Shown here piece by piece: positions 9,203 to 17,658 of a stretch of 64,000 nucleotides of DNA (position 1 is its first letter; each line of letters opens with the position of its first letter). Under the pieces are notes generated by a model that did not search any database, had not been told where the DNA came from, and saw nothing but the letters and a program-made list of their open reading frames with translations. The stretch covers positions 1,067,882 to 1,131,881 of the forward strand of contig NZ_SGIU01000002.1 of NCBI RefSeq assembly GCF_004296335.1. Direction: 5' to 3'. This stretch comes from Flagellimonas allohymeniacidonis. GTDB taxonomy: Bacteria; Bacteroidota; Bacteroidia; Flavobacteriales; Flavobacteriaceae. Position numbers and translations under genes: made by a program.

Positions 9203-10407
9203 GCCTCAATCAATTTCTTCGAGATTCTGCTACTGGCAATTTTTGAGGAAATATAGCCTAAGACCACAATAGTGCCCAAAACAATGAATACGTTGGCATA
9301 ATCGTATTCCACGGGATAGGCCAAAGTGGCTGTGATTTTTAACCACCCGAAGGCCAACTGGCTTCCAATAAGCAGCGATCCAAGTAAAACCCCAATCAAG
9401 CCCCCAAGCGTGGTTACCAAAATTCCCTGGATAAAATATACACGCCGAAGTTCCTTGATTGTAGTGCCAAGACTGTACAACGTCTTTGAGTTTTGCTGTT
9501 TGTCCAGAATCAACATAATGATGGCCCCTACCACATTGAAAAGAGCAATGATCAGCACCAAAGTGAAAATAAGATAGGTGGCTAGGTTTTCAGTGTTTAG
9601 CATTCGATACAAGGTACTGTTCAATTCCTGGCGACTAAGTACAAGGACCTTATTACCAAGAGATGAAAGAACGGCTTGTTTTATAGTCTCTTCAGAGGAC
9701 GAATTATTGAGTTTAAAATTGATTCCCGAGATTTGGGATGTGTCCTTTTCCAACAAACTCTGCACCAACGGAAGATGCGCAAAAAGATATTTTTTGTCCA
9801 GATTTTCTTCAACGGCATATACGCCACTGATTACCAAGGGCAACTGATTGTAAGGTTTGGCATTTAAACTTTGCTGATTAATGGAACCTTTGCCCGGTTT
9901 GGGCACCAGCACGGAGATTGGCGTTTGGTAGTTGTCTACAGGAGCGCCCAACAGGTTATAAAGACCAATACCCATAACGGCATTGTATTCGGTAATACCC
10001 CAATTTCCAAAATAAAGGGTACTATCTACCCCGGTTACCGTTCTGTAATTATCATCAATTCCCTTAATGTAGGCAATGCAACTTTTCCCTCGGAAAGTCA
10101 AGTAGGCCCGCTCCTCAAGTTCTTTTGAAAAATGGGTGACCCCTTCAATGGCTCCTAATTGGGCTTCTTCTTCTGGAGAGATGGAAAACGTTTTCCCGGT
10201 GATGGGAATGGCTTTAAGGTCAGGATCAAAGGAGTTGGTAAACGAAAGGCTGAACGTTTTGAGTCCGGCGAAAGCGGAAAGCACCACAAAAAGCGCAGCA
10301 GACCCAATTACAATAACCAAAAAGGTGATGAAATTGATGATGTTTACGGCATTCTGACTGCTTTTCGAACGGAGATAGCGCTTGGCAATATAAAACGGAA
10401 AGTTCAA
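9199..10407 (-). CDS. LolC/LolE-like ABC transporter permease (FtsX family)
   Basis: The 402-aa protein has the typical layout of a lipoprotein-releasing-system permease. The N-terminus reads FPFYIAKRYLRSKSSQNAVNIIN. A transmembrane helix lies at about residues 24-48, then a periplasmic domain, then three helices in the C-terminal third (YLIFTLVLIIALFNVVGAIIML, GILVTTLGGLIGVLLGSLL, VFIVLGTIVVLGYIS). In the Lol system such permeases extract lipoproteins from the inner membrane. No ATPase is adjacent, so the partner must be encoded elsewhere. Its start is 2 nt from the rbfA stop, so the two are probably co-transcribed. Confidence 0.88.
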   Translation of the reverse strand: MNFPFYIAKRYLRSKSSQNAVNIINFITFLVIVIGSAALFVVLSAFAGLKTFSLSFTNSFDPDLKAIPITGKTFSISPEEEAQLGAIEGVTHFSKELEERAYLTFRGKSCIAYIKGIDDNYRTVTGVDSTLYFGNWGITEYNAVMGIGLYNLLGAPVDNYQTPISVLVPKPGKGSINQQSLNAKPYNQLPLVISGVYAVEENLDKKYLFAHLPLVQSLLEKDTSQISGINFKLNNSSSEETIKQAVLSSLGNKVLVLSRQELNSTLYRMLNTENLATYLIFTLVLIIALFNVVGAIIMLILDKQQNSKTLYSLGTTIKELRRVYFIQGILVTTLGGLIGVLLGSLLIGSQLAFGWLKITATLAYPVEYDYANVFIVLGTIVVLGYISSKIASSRISKKLIEA

Positions 10408-10409
10408 AA

Positions 10410-10802
10410 TCAGGACTTCTTTCGTTTATCCAGTAAATCCCTGTTTTCAATAGGATTTTCCTCACCCTTCAAGGATTGTTCAATTTTATCGATGTATTCC
10501 AGGGAATCATCCAAATAAAAGGTCAACTCAGGAACCCGGCGGAGTTGGTTTTTGGTTCGTTGGGCGAGCTCATGCCGAATCATAACTTGATTGGATTTAA
10601 TACCAGCCAGCAGTTCTTTGGCCTTGGGATTCGGAAAGATACTTACGTACACTTTGGCAATGGATAAATCAACAGTGACATAAACCTTGGTCACGGAGAT
10701 CAACACCCCTTTCATACCACCATCAGTGGCGGCTCTCTGAAGAATTTCAGCAATATCCTGCTGGATAATTCCAGCAATTTTTCGTTGTCTTTGTGATTCC
10801 AT
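10410..10802 (-). CDS. rbfA: 30S ribosome-binding factor RbfA
   Basis: RbfA is a KH-fold assembly factor for the 16S rRNA 5' region. The 130-aa product starts MESQRQRKIAGIIQQDIAEIL, the usual beginning of the family, and contains VTKVYVTVDLSIAKVYVSIF and the C-terminal RRVPELTFYLDDSLEY motif. A longer frame to 10853 would add 17 unlike residues, and I reject it. A TATTTTTG -7-like element lies only 5 nt upstream of this ATG on the minus strand, so the transcript may be nearly leaderless. The downstream permease gene follows after 2 nt. Confidence 0.93.
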   Translation of the reverse strand: MESQRQRKIAGIIQQDIAEILQRAATDGGMKGVLISVTKVYVTVDLSIAKVYVSIFPNPKAKELLAGIKSNQVMIRHELAQRTKNQLRRVPELTFYLDDSLEYIDKIEQSLKGEENPIENRDLLDKRKKS

Positions 10803-10840
10803 TACTGCAAAAATACAGCAATTAATGACTAACCTCATGA

Positions 10841-10868
10841 TTGGGCACGCCAACTGTACGTAATTTTG
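10841..10868 (+). promoter_or_regulatory. Bacteroidota-type promoter upstream of methylmalonyl-CoA epimerase gene
   Basis: TTG at 10841-10843, then 17 nt, then TAATTTTG at 10861-10868, matching TTG-N17-23-TAnnTTTG. The start codon lies 29 nt downstream. Confidence 0.6.
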
Positions 10869-10897
10869 CCGAAATTGTATTGTTAATTGAACGGACT

Positions 10898-11299
10898 ATG
10901 GATAAAATAGAGCACATAGGGATAGCTGTAAAGGATTTGGAAACTTCGAACGGATTGTTCAAAAGCCTGTTTGGCGTTGCACATTATAAGATTGAAGAAG
11001 TGGCCTCGGAGGGTGTTCGCACGTCCTTCTTTCAATCCGGGCCCAATAAGATTGAATTGCTTGAGGCCACGAATCCGGATAGCCCGATCGCCAAGTTTTT
11101 AGAGAAAAAAGGAGAGGGAATCCACCATGTGGCTTTTGCCGTTGAGGACTTGGAAGCTGAAATGAAGCGCTTGGAAGGCGAAGGCTTTGTTATTTTACCG
11201 GGATTCCCCAAAAAGGGAGCGGACAACAAGCAAGTCGCCTTTTTACATCCCAAAGGCACCAATGGAGTTTTGGTAGAGCTTTGCCAGGAGCTTCAATAA
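10898..11299 (+). CDS. mce: methylmalonyl-CoA epimerase
   Basis: This enzyme interconverts (R)- and (S)-methylmalonyl-CoA on the propionate/succinate route. The 133-aa protein is a vicinal-oxygen-chelate fold with two beta-alpha modules. Metal ligands are visible as His in IEHIGIAVKDL and HHVAFAVEDL and Glu in GVLVELCQ. The usual family length and MDKIEHIGIAV start support the ATG at 10898 rather than the longer frame from 10841, which would run through the promoter. No mutase gene is adjacent. Confidence 0.92.
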   Translation: MDKIEHIGIAVKDLETSNGLFKSLFGVAHYKIEEVASEGVRTSFFQSGPNKIELLEATNPDSPIAKFLEKKGEGIHHVAFAVEDLEAEMKRLEGEGFVILPGFPKKGADNKQVAFLHPKGTNGVLVELCQELQ

Positions 11300-11309
11300 G
11301 GAGCGGGTA

Positions 11310-11340
11310 TTGCCACATCAAAAAATAAAAGCTAATTTTG
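11310..11340 (+). promoter_or_regulatory. promoter for tRNA-Met
   Basis: TTG (11310-11312), 20 nt, TAATTTTG (11333-11340) fits the Bacteroidota consensus. Transcription would begin about 60 nt before the mature tRNA. Confidence 0.5.
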
Positions 11341-11408
11341 CTGCCCTTTTAAGAAGGAATTTCTGAAATATTGTATTTTGGAATTTGAAATATGCTGTTG
11401 TACAGCTT

Positions 11409-11482
11409 GGTCCTATAGCTCAGTTGGTTAGAGCACCTGACTCATAATCAGGGGGTCCCTGGTTCGAGCCCAGGTGGGACCA
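11409..11482 (+). tRNA. tRNA-Met (anticodon CAT)
   Basis: A 74-nt cloverleaf can be drawn. The acceptor GGTCCTA pairs with TGGGACC. The D stem is GCTC/GAGC, the anticodon stem CCTGA/TCAGG with loop CTCATAA (anticodon CAT), and the T stem CCTGG/CCAGG with loop TTCGAGC. The discriminator base is A and no CCA is encoded. It most resembles an elongator Met tRNA; an Ile2 tRNA with lysidine-modified CAT cannot be excluded without a classifier. Its 3' end is the integration site of the downstream island. Confidence 0.93.
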
Positions 11483-11483
11483 C
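11469..11483 (+). repeat. attL core: 3' end of tRNA-Met
   Basis: The 15-nt sequence CCCAGGTGGGACCAC at the tRNA 3' end recurs exactly at 21752-21766. It marks the integrase-proximal boundary of the element. The tRNA stays intact on this side. Confidence 0.85.
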
Positions 11484-11505
11484 TGGGAAATATCAAAAAT
11501 TCCCT

Positions 11506-11539
11506 AAAAGCCTGAAAATGAACTGTTTTCAGGCTTTTT
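11506..11539 (+). terminator. Rho-independent terminator after tRNA-Met, supplied by the island
   Basis: AAAAGCCTGAAAA (11506-11518) pairs with TTTTCAGGCTTTT around a 7-nt loop and runs into a T tract. It lies inside the island, so the inserted tRNA gene gained a new terminator; the presumed original one is beyond attR. Confidence 0.8.
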
Positions 11540-11579
11540 CATTTTTATTGATTTCATATAAAACCATATGAAATCAACC

Positions 11580-11604
11580 GTTCTGGTGAGTGATTCGGTG
11601 AGTA
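11580..11604 (+). repeat. left double-GGTGAGT repeat, probable integrase arm-type site
   Basis: The 25-nt segment reads GTTCTGGTGAG, TGA, TTCGGTGAGTA and so holds two GGTGAGT units. The copy at 21669-21693 has the same orientation and differs only in the central trinucleotide. The position, about 100 nt inside each att core, fits arm-type binding sites of a tyrosine integrase. This role is inferred. Confidence 0.6.
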
Positions 11605-11706
11605 CTTTTTTATTCGCAAAAATGCCGCTCAAACTATGTTAAAGAATTGACATTCAATTCTTTGTTAGGATTTGCAAGTGATATTAATAATCCAAAAAGC
11701 ACAGTT

Positions 11707-12918
11707 ATGGAGGCAAAAAACACATTTTCCATCCTTTTTTACCCAAAAACCAGTGATTCTGACAAGCACGGAATGTCCCCTCTTTTCCTTCGAATCACAG
11801 TTGATTCAAAGAGGGCCGAACTCAGTCTAAAAAGGAAAATCAAACCCAAGGACTGGTGCCCCATTTCGAACAAGGTCATTGGCAAAGACCCCAAAGCAGA
11901 TGAAGTCAATTACCATTTGGACGACCTAAAGGTTCGCATCCGCCGAATCCAAGCGGAATATGTTTCGCAAGGACAACCGTATTCAGCGGTTACCATCAAG
12001 AATAAACTTTTGAACAAGGGAAACAAAATCAAAACTGTGCTTTCGATTTACGATGACCATAACGATAACATGCAGGCCCTGTTGGGAGTTGAGTATACCT
12101 ATAGCACCTATCGAAGACACGTTAGAACCCGAAACCATTTGGAAAAGTTCATTTTTCAGGAATATGGCGGGAAAGACCTATTCATTACCAATGTGGATTT
12201 AAAGTTTGTCACTGGTTTTGAGCACCACTTGAAATTAAGCAAAGCAGGAAGTCATAATACGATTGTCAAGTACGTCACCAATTTCAAGAAAATAGTTCGG
12301 ATAGCTCTTGCCAATAATTGGATGAAAACAAACCCTTTCTACCACTGGAAAGCAAGATGGAAGAAAACATACCGGGAGGTGTTGACGGAGATTGAGCTAC
12401 GATTGTTAATTGAGAAGGAATTCAAGTCCACTCGATTAGAACGGACAAGGGATGTCTTTGTCTTTTGCTGCTTTACAGGGTTGGCTTATATCGATGTAAA
12501 AAAGTTGGAAGAAGAGAACATCCACAGCATAGGGAATAAAAAATGGATAAGGATTCTGCGGACTAAAACGAAAGTACAAAGCACTATTCCTCTTTTGCCG
12601 ATAGCGGAAGCAATCCTCGATAAGTACAGAATGTCGGGAATTGGGCAAGTGGAGGACCGGTTGCTTCCTGTTTTAAGCAATCAAAAGATGAACCAGTATC
12701 TAAAGGAGATATCGGAGTTATGTCATATCAACAAACGAATGACATTTCATTTGTCCCGACACACATTTGCTACTACGGTCACTTTATCTAATGGAGTACC
12801 TATTGAATCGGTAAGCAAAATGCTGGGACATCAATCCATGCGGACAACTCAGATTTATGCCAAGGTGCTTGACCATAAGTTGAGCAAGGACATGGAATTG
12901 GTAGCAGGAAAATATTAG
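11707..12918 (+). CDS. tyrosine recombinase / integrase of the tRNA-Met island
   Basis: The 403-aa protein has the flavobacterial integrase layout. It has an N-terminal arm-binding domain (FSILFYPKTSDSDKHGMSPL), a SAM-like core-binding domain (about residues 95-200) and a catalytic domain. Catalytic residues visible are H348-x-x-R351 in HLSRHTF, H375 in LGHQS and nucleophile Y384 in TTQIYAKV. The Arg I position is Ala260 (FTGLAYIDV), a substitution known from some Bacteroidota integrases such as IntDOT. The ATG at 11707 is preferred; a TTG-initiated frame from 11647 adds 20 unlike residues. The gene lies next to attL, as expected for a tRNA-specific integrase. Confidence 0.93.
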   Translation: MEAKNTFSILFYPKTSDSDKHGMSPLFLRITVDSKRAELSLKRKIKPKDWCPISNKVIGKDPKADEVNYHLDDLKVRIRRIQAEYVSQGQPYSAVTIKNKLLNKGNKIKTVLSIYDDHNDNMQALLGVEYTYSTYRRHVRTRNHLEKFIFQEYGGKDLFITNVDLKFVTGFEHHLKLSKAGSHNTIVKYVTNFKKIVRIALANNWMKTNPFYHWKARWKKTYREVLTEIELRLLIEKEFKSTRLERTRDVFVFCCFTGLAYIDVKKLEEENIHSIGNKKWIRILRTKTKVQSTIPLLPIAEAILDKYRMSGIGQVEDRLLPVLSNQKMNQYLKEISELCHINKRMTFHLSRHTFATTVTLSNGVPIESVSKMLGHQSMRTTQIYAKVLDHKLSKDMELVAGKY

Positions 12919-13142
12919 CACTGGTTTTATCCCAAATCTTACCCCTGACTTTTGCACGTGGTTCCTGTGGAATTTTTCCAGTGTTCGGGAAGAAAAACGT
13001 TAAGGGAAAATTTCATAGGGTGCAACCTACTTATTTGAATTTAAGGCGGGTTTGCCGTATTCAAAATTTGGGATACGAAGTAGACCAGATTTGAATAGCG
13101 AGAGGGTAACGCGCTAAAGCGACGTTACGTTTCGAATAATGA

Positions 13143-13173
13143 TTATAAAATATTGATTATCAATATTTTATAA
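13143..13173. repeat. perfect 15-bp inverted repeat between integrase and BfmA-like genes
   Basis: TTATAAAATATTGAT (13143-13157) is followed after one base by its exact reverse complement (13159-13173). It lies in the 341-bp gene-free stretch 12919-13259. The dyad could be an operator, an oriT or replication element, or an attenuator; nothing here decides. The rest of the gap shows no convincing ORF. Confidence 0.65.
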
Positions 13174-13202
13174 ATAAGGTAAAAAGAAGAAGAAAACTTG
13201 AA

Positions 13203-13257
13203 ATTGTAACAATTAAGCCTACAGCCTTTATAAACAGGGTTTAAGATTGTAACAATT
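13203..13257 (+). repeat. direct repeats ATTGTAACAATT in the leader of the BfmA-like gene
   Basis: Two exact copies of ATTGTAACAATT lie at 13203-13214 and 13246-13257, 43 bp apart. The second ends 2 nt before the first possible ATG. The motif is nearly palindromic. Position suggests operator sites for autoregulation, which is inference. Confidence 0.5.
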
Positions 13258-13259
13258 GA

Positions 13260-13829
13260 ATGATAAAAATGAAGAAAATGGATGGATTTGGGACAATACG
13301 ATTACATCATAGAACTATTAAAAGGTTTAGGCGATTTTCAAGGAAAATAACAAAGTCCTATTCCGAAACTTTGGAATCGGTCATGGACTTCTTCGAATGG
13401 CATGGAATATCACCATCAAGTAAGTTTCCAAAACGAGTTGATGAAGATGGTGAAAAGACCCGCAAACGAATTAATGCTCTGATTGCCATTGTTCGAGATA
13501 TTGAAAAGACACAGACATTGCCTACTAACACAATGCTACTGGCACTTTTTGGTCAACATGAAATTGTAAAAAAACGAAGAGAACCTAAACGGGTTGAAAA
13601 GAAGTTCCAAAAAATGACAAAAGAGGAATGGAATAAATTGGAAGGAATGATTCCAAAGGAACGATTAAGTCAATTAGAGGAAAAATATAAAGGAGAAAAA
13701 GAAGAGGTTTTACAGTTCCTTTCAAAAGTTAAATTGGTTAAGCCAAGGTTTGGGAATTCGTACTGGACAATTGATACCAACGCTACTGAATTGGGTCTTC
13801 TTAAAAAAAGAATGAGAAAAGATTACTGA
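13260..13829 (+). CDS. BfmA/BtgA-like mobilization-associated protein
   Basis: The 189-aa basic protein begins with MDGFGTIRLHHRTIKRF and RFSRKITKSYSETLESVMDFFEWHG. I recognise this as resembling the BfmA/BtgA family found beside integrases on Bacteroidota mobile elements. The N-terminal part looks like a ribbon-helix-helix-type DNA-binding region with an added helix. The middle is lysine-rich and probably coiled (KKFQKMTKEEWNKLEGMIP). Several Met codons at the start (residues 1, 4, 7) leave the exact start open; family members often begin at MDGFG. Family assignment is from memory, not a search. Confidence 0.6.
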   Translation: MIKMKKMDGFGTIRLHHRTIKRFRRFSRKITKSYSETLESVMDFFEWHGISPSSKFPKRVDEDGEKTRKRINALIAIVRDIEKTQTLPTNTMLLALFGQHEIVKKRREPKRVEKKFQKMTKEEWNKLEGMIPKERLSQLEEKYKGEKEEVLQFLSKVKLVKPRFGNSYWTIDTNATELGLLKKRMRKDY

Positions 13830-13833
13830 ATAA

Positions 13834-13881
13834 TTTTGCCTCGCTCAGTAGTATTAGTTTGTGTAAGTATTTGGGACGCTT
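13834..13881 (+). repeat. dispersed repeat, copy 1 (TTTTGCCTCGCTC...GGGACGCTT)
   Basis: This 48-nt segment matches 22081-22126 with one substitution (A/C after CTCGCTC) and two small indels. Weaker similarity continues to a TTT-GCTC-CC motif about 25 nt further. The copy starts a 278-bp gene-free gap (13830-14107) whose other end carries the inverted form GAGCGAGGTAATT (14077-14089). The gap as a whole thus has terminal inverted similarity, as a small non-autonomous element or paired transcription signals would. Confidence 0.65.
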
Positions 13882-14107
13882 GCAGCGCAAAACGTTGTTT
13901 TTGCTCGCCATCAATTTAGCATTAGACTTCTTTTTGGTAGACTTAATAATTTCTAACGCTCAGGCATGTTCTTAATGAATTATTGATTTTACTCACTTCC
14001 AGATTGGTTATTGCTCGTTGCGGGAAAACCTAAAGAACAAAAAGAAGATAATTGAGTTGCTTCTGTGCAAGCCCGAGCGAGGTAATTTATATAAACATCC
14101 TGTCTAC

Positions 14108-15430
14108 TTAGCTGGACTTCTTATTTAGAGATACCTTTAACAATATTGGTTCAGTTTTTTCTTTTTCGTATTCCTTAAGTTTTTCTTCTTCATTCCTTAA
14201 GTAAAGACCGAAAGCTAAGAAAGCGCCACTTAATATAACAAGTTTAGGTTGGGAGGTAGTTGCAGAAATGGCACTGGTCAAATAACCTGCATACTGAAAA
14301 TGACTACTGGACAGACTTAATGGGATTTTTTTTGATTTTTTATGACCGAATGTTCTTAGGTTACAAATTTCTTTTGAATAGTCCTGGTACTGTTTTACGA
14401 AATGTTGTGCTGTCGAATCATTTGGGGAATTTTGGAATGCATTTAGGGACTCAAAATAATCATCCGCAGCACTTCCGAGCCTAGTATTAATTAATTTTTT
14501 AGGGTTGACACTCAAAAGATACTCAGTGCTGGGGGCGTCCACTAGAAAATGATGAAAAGAACTTCCATCATTAGGATTTTTGGAGTTTATTTTTAATTCA
14601 TCAACGAGGAAGTCTTTGTTCGGATTATAATTTGGTAAATCCGCAACTAAACCTAACTTCTCCGAAAAGTTGATATGATAACTTTGATTTAACCATGACC
14701 AGAATATTCTTAAAGCACTGGATGTTTTGGGATTAGGTTTTGCCAACTCAAGAATTTGATTTATAGAATGATATTTTTCTGAGTTTTTTACCCCAACTTC
14801 TTTTGCAATTGATGAGAACAATTGTCCTCTTCTTAGCCCTCCATTGGAGTCAATTTTCTTTGAGTTGATTAAAGCTTCTTCGAAGCAAGAATTTCTCCAT
14901 AATTCACTTTCTTCCCAAATCCATTCCTGTCCTTGGGGTAGTTGAGGAGGTTCCTGTTTATAGAAGTTTTTTCTAATGAAGTTTTCATAACCAATTCCAA
15001 TACCTTCAGGCCAAAAAATAGCGTTATTTTTTGTAGCCAAACCAAAATCAAGATTTTTTATGTATTTATCGAACCTTGCACTTTCGAATAGCTCTTGTTG
15101 AAAATATTCTTTTTTGTTATCATATTTATCGTAAGCTAAATAGTGATACAATTCATTTATGGAGTTAATTCCTGTTTCGCTAATAGCTGGTATTGCCAGT
15201 CCTGCAATGGCAGTTTCTTCAAAGAAAGAACTTTCATCTCCACTATTAATAATATGCCTTAATAAATGGCTTGAATTAAAGTAATAAGCTTCATGTAATG
15301 CAACTCCTTTTCCGAATAGTACATCATTAAATAAATGATTTTCAAAATCTTCATATCTAATATCATCGACCAATGCTTCATCTGCTACACTTAGGAGTTG
15401 CGCCCTATCTGATATATGCTTAACCTTCAT
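14108..15430 (-). CDS. hypothetical island cargo protein with C-terminal hydrophobic helix
   Basis: I do not recognise this 440-aa protein. It lacks a signal peptide. Most of it looks like a soluble alpha-helical protein rich in aromatic residues (ALHEAYYFNSSHLLRHII, WIWEESELWRNSCFEEAL, ALRIFWSWLNQSYH). Near the C-terminus the stretch KLVILSGAFLAFGLYL could be one membrane-associated helix before a charged tail (NEEEKLKEYEKEKTEP). No catalytic motif stands out. It lies 55 nt downstream of another unknown cargo gene on the same strand and is probably co-transcribed with it. Confidence 0.7.
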   Translation of the reverse strand: MKVKHISDRAQLLSVADEALVDDIRYEDFENHLFNDVLFGKGVALHEAYYFNSSHLLRHIINSGDESSFFEETAIAGLAIPAISETGINSINELYHYLAYDKYDNKKEYFQQELFESARFDKYIKNLDFGLATKNNAIFWPEGIGIGYENFIRKNFYKQEPPQLPQGQEWIWEESELWRNSCFEEALINSKKIDSNGGLRRGQLFSSIAKEVGVKNSEKYHSINQILELAKPNPKTSSALRIFWSWLNQSYHINFSEKLGLVADLPNYNPNKDFLVDELKINSKNPNDGSSFHHFLVDAPSTEYLLSVNPKKLINTRLGSAADDYFESLNAFQNSPNDSTAQHFVKQYQDYSKEICNLRTFGHKKSKKIPLSLSSSHFQYAGYLTSAISATTSQPKLVILSGAFLAFGLYLRNEEEKLKEYEKEKTEPILLKVSLNKKSS

Positions 15431-15485
15431 TTTTTAGTATTTTAACAATACATGTTTTCACTTTAGTAAATACTTAGTGCTCTTT

Positions 15486-17366
15486 TTAGTCCTTTTTGCT
15501 AAGCTTTCCGACAATATTGGCAAAACTAAAGCCAAGCCCCCAATAAAAGGGCCTTGTTTCATTTCTGCCGGTATTATTTAGATTAATGCCGCTGGTAACA
15601 AATATCTTGTTGTTAAAAAACCCCATAACAAGCCCCGCACCAATTTCTAAATCGTCTTCGGTGCTGAAGTCTATATAGGAAACATTGACACCTATAGAAG
15701 GCTCTAAAAAGTTGATAAAACGATTATTGTGCCGTCCGTCCCTTCGATAAGTTAGCAGTAGCGATACTCCAGGGGCACCTTTAAAGTTGGATGGGGATAA
15801 GTTGTCCGCATCATCGCCTGAAGGCTCATTAATTCGATTCACAAGAAGAAATGAGTCGGCAATTTTAACTTCCCAACGTGTATTTCTAATTTCGTAAGTT
15901 CCTATTGGCAAAACTTTTTGCACAATTTCGGAGGCATTGCCGTTATTTCTGCGCTGGCTTTCTTCTAAAATCAAATAGAGATATAATAAATCACCTTCTT
16001 GAGCTCGTTCCTTGTTAAGATTAATTGTTGCATAGTTGAGATCTCTATAAATGATTTCACTAGCTTTCAGAGCCAGTTTTTCAATAAGGTCCTTTTTGTC
16101 AATCTCAATTAAATCTTGTGATAAAGAAGTTTCTTTTGCTATAATTTGCCTTTCTTTCTTGGATTGTTGTGCATGGTATTCAATCAAATCCTCAATGTCA
16201 GTACCCTCAATTTGAGTTAATCTCGAAATCTCTCTTACACCCTCAAAGTGAAATGATTCAACTGAAGCTTCAATAGCGGAAACTTGATTATTGTTCGTGC
16301 TGGGATTTAGATAGTTGGATAGTTGCCTGTTAATATTTTTTAAATTTGTTTCTATTTGGTCTAGAGCAATATGGTCTAGTTGAATTGTAGACAGGAAAGC
16401 ATCTTCGGCCTGTTCCCCTGAAGATTTGAAATAATCTATGTAGTCAATGATTATTTGAAGCCTTGAATTGAATTTTTTTATTTCAGAACGGAATGTTCTC
16501 TCAACAATATCCCTCTTATTATCATTTTTTTCTTTAACCGTTTTTTGAAATTCATTCAATCCGCTTAAGAATGACTTTTTTGAAATCCTGTCTTCTTTTC
16601 TTAAATTTCTTACATCATTAAACACAGGGGGAAAATCCGATTCAGCGGCAATATTTCTTACCAAAAATTCCTTGGAGAGATTCATAAATCTCTTATAAAG
16701 AGATTCGTTAGCTAATTCCTCATCATCATAATAATAATAAAACACATCTAACTCGTCGTCATCGTATCCATCGTCATCTGTTAAATCAGAAATATCTTGA
16801 ATATAACTTTCTAATCGCCTAAGTAACCTAATGTTGTTTATGTCATCAATTGGTGCTTCCGAGACTTTTTCCTCGGTTTTAAGGCATTCAAGGATGAGGT
16901 TTACAAATATTGTGGCTATTTCATGTGGCGGTCTATTTGTGATTCCAATCTTGGTTTTTTCCTGACCAATTCGAGAATATGGATAAACTTCTACTGGGTC
17001 TTCACCTCCTTGAGTACTTACAATCTTGCCCTCAATAGTGATATTGCCTTTAAAATCTCTATTTTGAGATATTTCCTCTCTAAGAAATTCAATTCTAATG
17101 TTACTTTTTGTGTCTATTATCTTTCGCTGTTGGTTGACACTATCTTGGCTATATTTCCAAATGTTTATTTTCTTACGGCCTTTAATTTCAAAAATTTCTA
17201 CATATTGCCTGGCATCCAAATTGTTGATTTTTTCTTGACTTGAAACTTGCCCTTGAGAGCTCCTATTGTCACTTTTTTTTGATGATTTATTAAGTTCTTG
17301 GGATTGAGTTTCAGCGCATTGAAACAATAAGCCAAGACATACAAAAACTTTAAGTAAATGTCTCAT
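15486..17366 (-). CDS. hypothetical exported protein with coiled-coil middle and C-terminal beta-barrel-like domain
   Basis: The chosen start at 17366 gives 626 aa beginning MRHLLKVFVCLGLLFQC, a signal peptide; an upstream ATG at 17441 would add 25 unlike residues before it. A long charged helical region follows (about residues 150-450, for example RTFRSEIKKFNSRLQIIIDYID). The last 150 residues alternate in beta-barrel fashion (FLEPSIGVNVSYIDFS, GAGLVMGFFNNKIFVTSGINLN, PFYWGLGFSFANIVG). This suggests an outer-membrane protein with a large periplasmic part. Function is unknown. It shares a 350-bp divergent region with the protease-macro gene. Confidence 0.72.
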   Translation of the reverse strand: MRHLLKVFVCLGLLFQCAETQSQELNKSSKKSDNRSSQGQVSSQEKINNLDARQYVEIFEIKGRKKINIWKYSQDSVNQQRKIIDTKSNIRIEFLREEISQNRDFKGNITIEGKIVSTQGGEDPVEVYPYSRIGQEKTKIGITNRPPHEIATIFVNLILECLKTEEKVSEAPIDDINNIRLLRRLESYIQDISDLTDDDGYDDDELDVFYYYYDDEELANESLYKRFMNLSKEFLVRNIAAESDFPPVFNDVRNLRKEDRISKKSFLSGLNEFQKTVKEKNDNKRDIVERTFRSEIKKFNSRLQIIIDYIDYFKSSGEQAEDAFLSTIQLDHIALDQIETNLKNINRQLSNYLNPSTNNNQVSAIEASVESFHFEGVREISRLTQIEGTDIEDLIEYHAQQSKKERQIIAKETSLSQDLIEIDKKDLIEKLALKASEIIYRDLNYATINLNKERAQEGDLLYLYLILEESQRRNNGNASEIVQKVLPIGTYEIRNTRWEVKIADSFLLVNRINEPSGDDADNLSPSNFKGAPGVSLLLTYRRDGRHNNRFINFLEPSIGVNVSYIDFSTEDDLEIGAGLVMGFFNNKIFVTSGINLNNTGRNETRPFYWGLGFSFANIVGKLSKKD

Positions 17367-17658
17367 TTTGGTGAATTTTTTTGAGTTTACACTATTTTGG
17401 GGGGACTGTAATAAGGTTTTCAAAAAAGCTTTCATCTTCATTAATTAATCTGCGAATTACATAAAAAAACGATGAGTTGATTCGCTGGAATTCAATGACT
17501 TGGGGTGTTGGATAAAAACCCTGGTCAGACTATGGAAAAAGTTTGATTTATATGCACAAAGACCACAGTTTTTTTGAGGTTTTTGTTTATCAAGATTCGC
17601 TGGCGAAATCTTAATTTTATATTATCTCCCCAAAAACTCTATTTACCGTTTTAAGTAA

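Noticed and set aside
13143..13257. CRISPR-like array
   Set aside because: There are only two short direct repeats and one dyad, without regular spacers or cas genes anywhere in the window.
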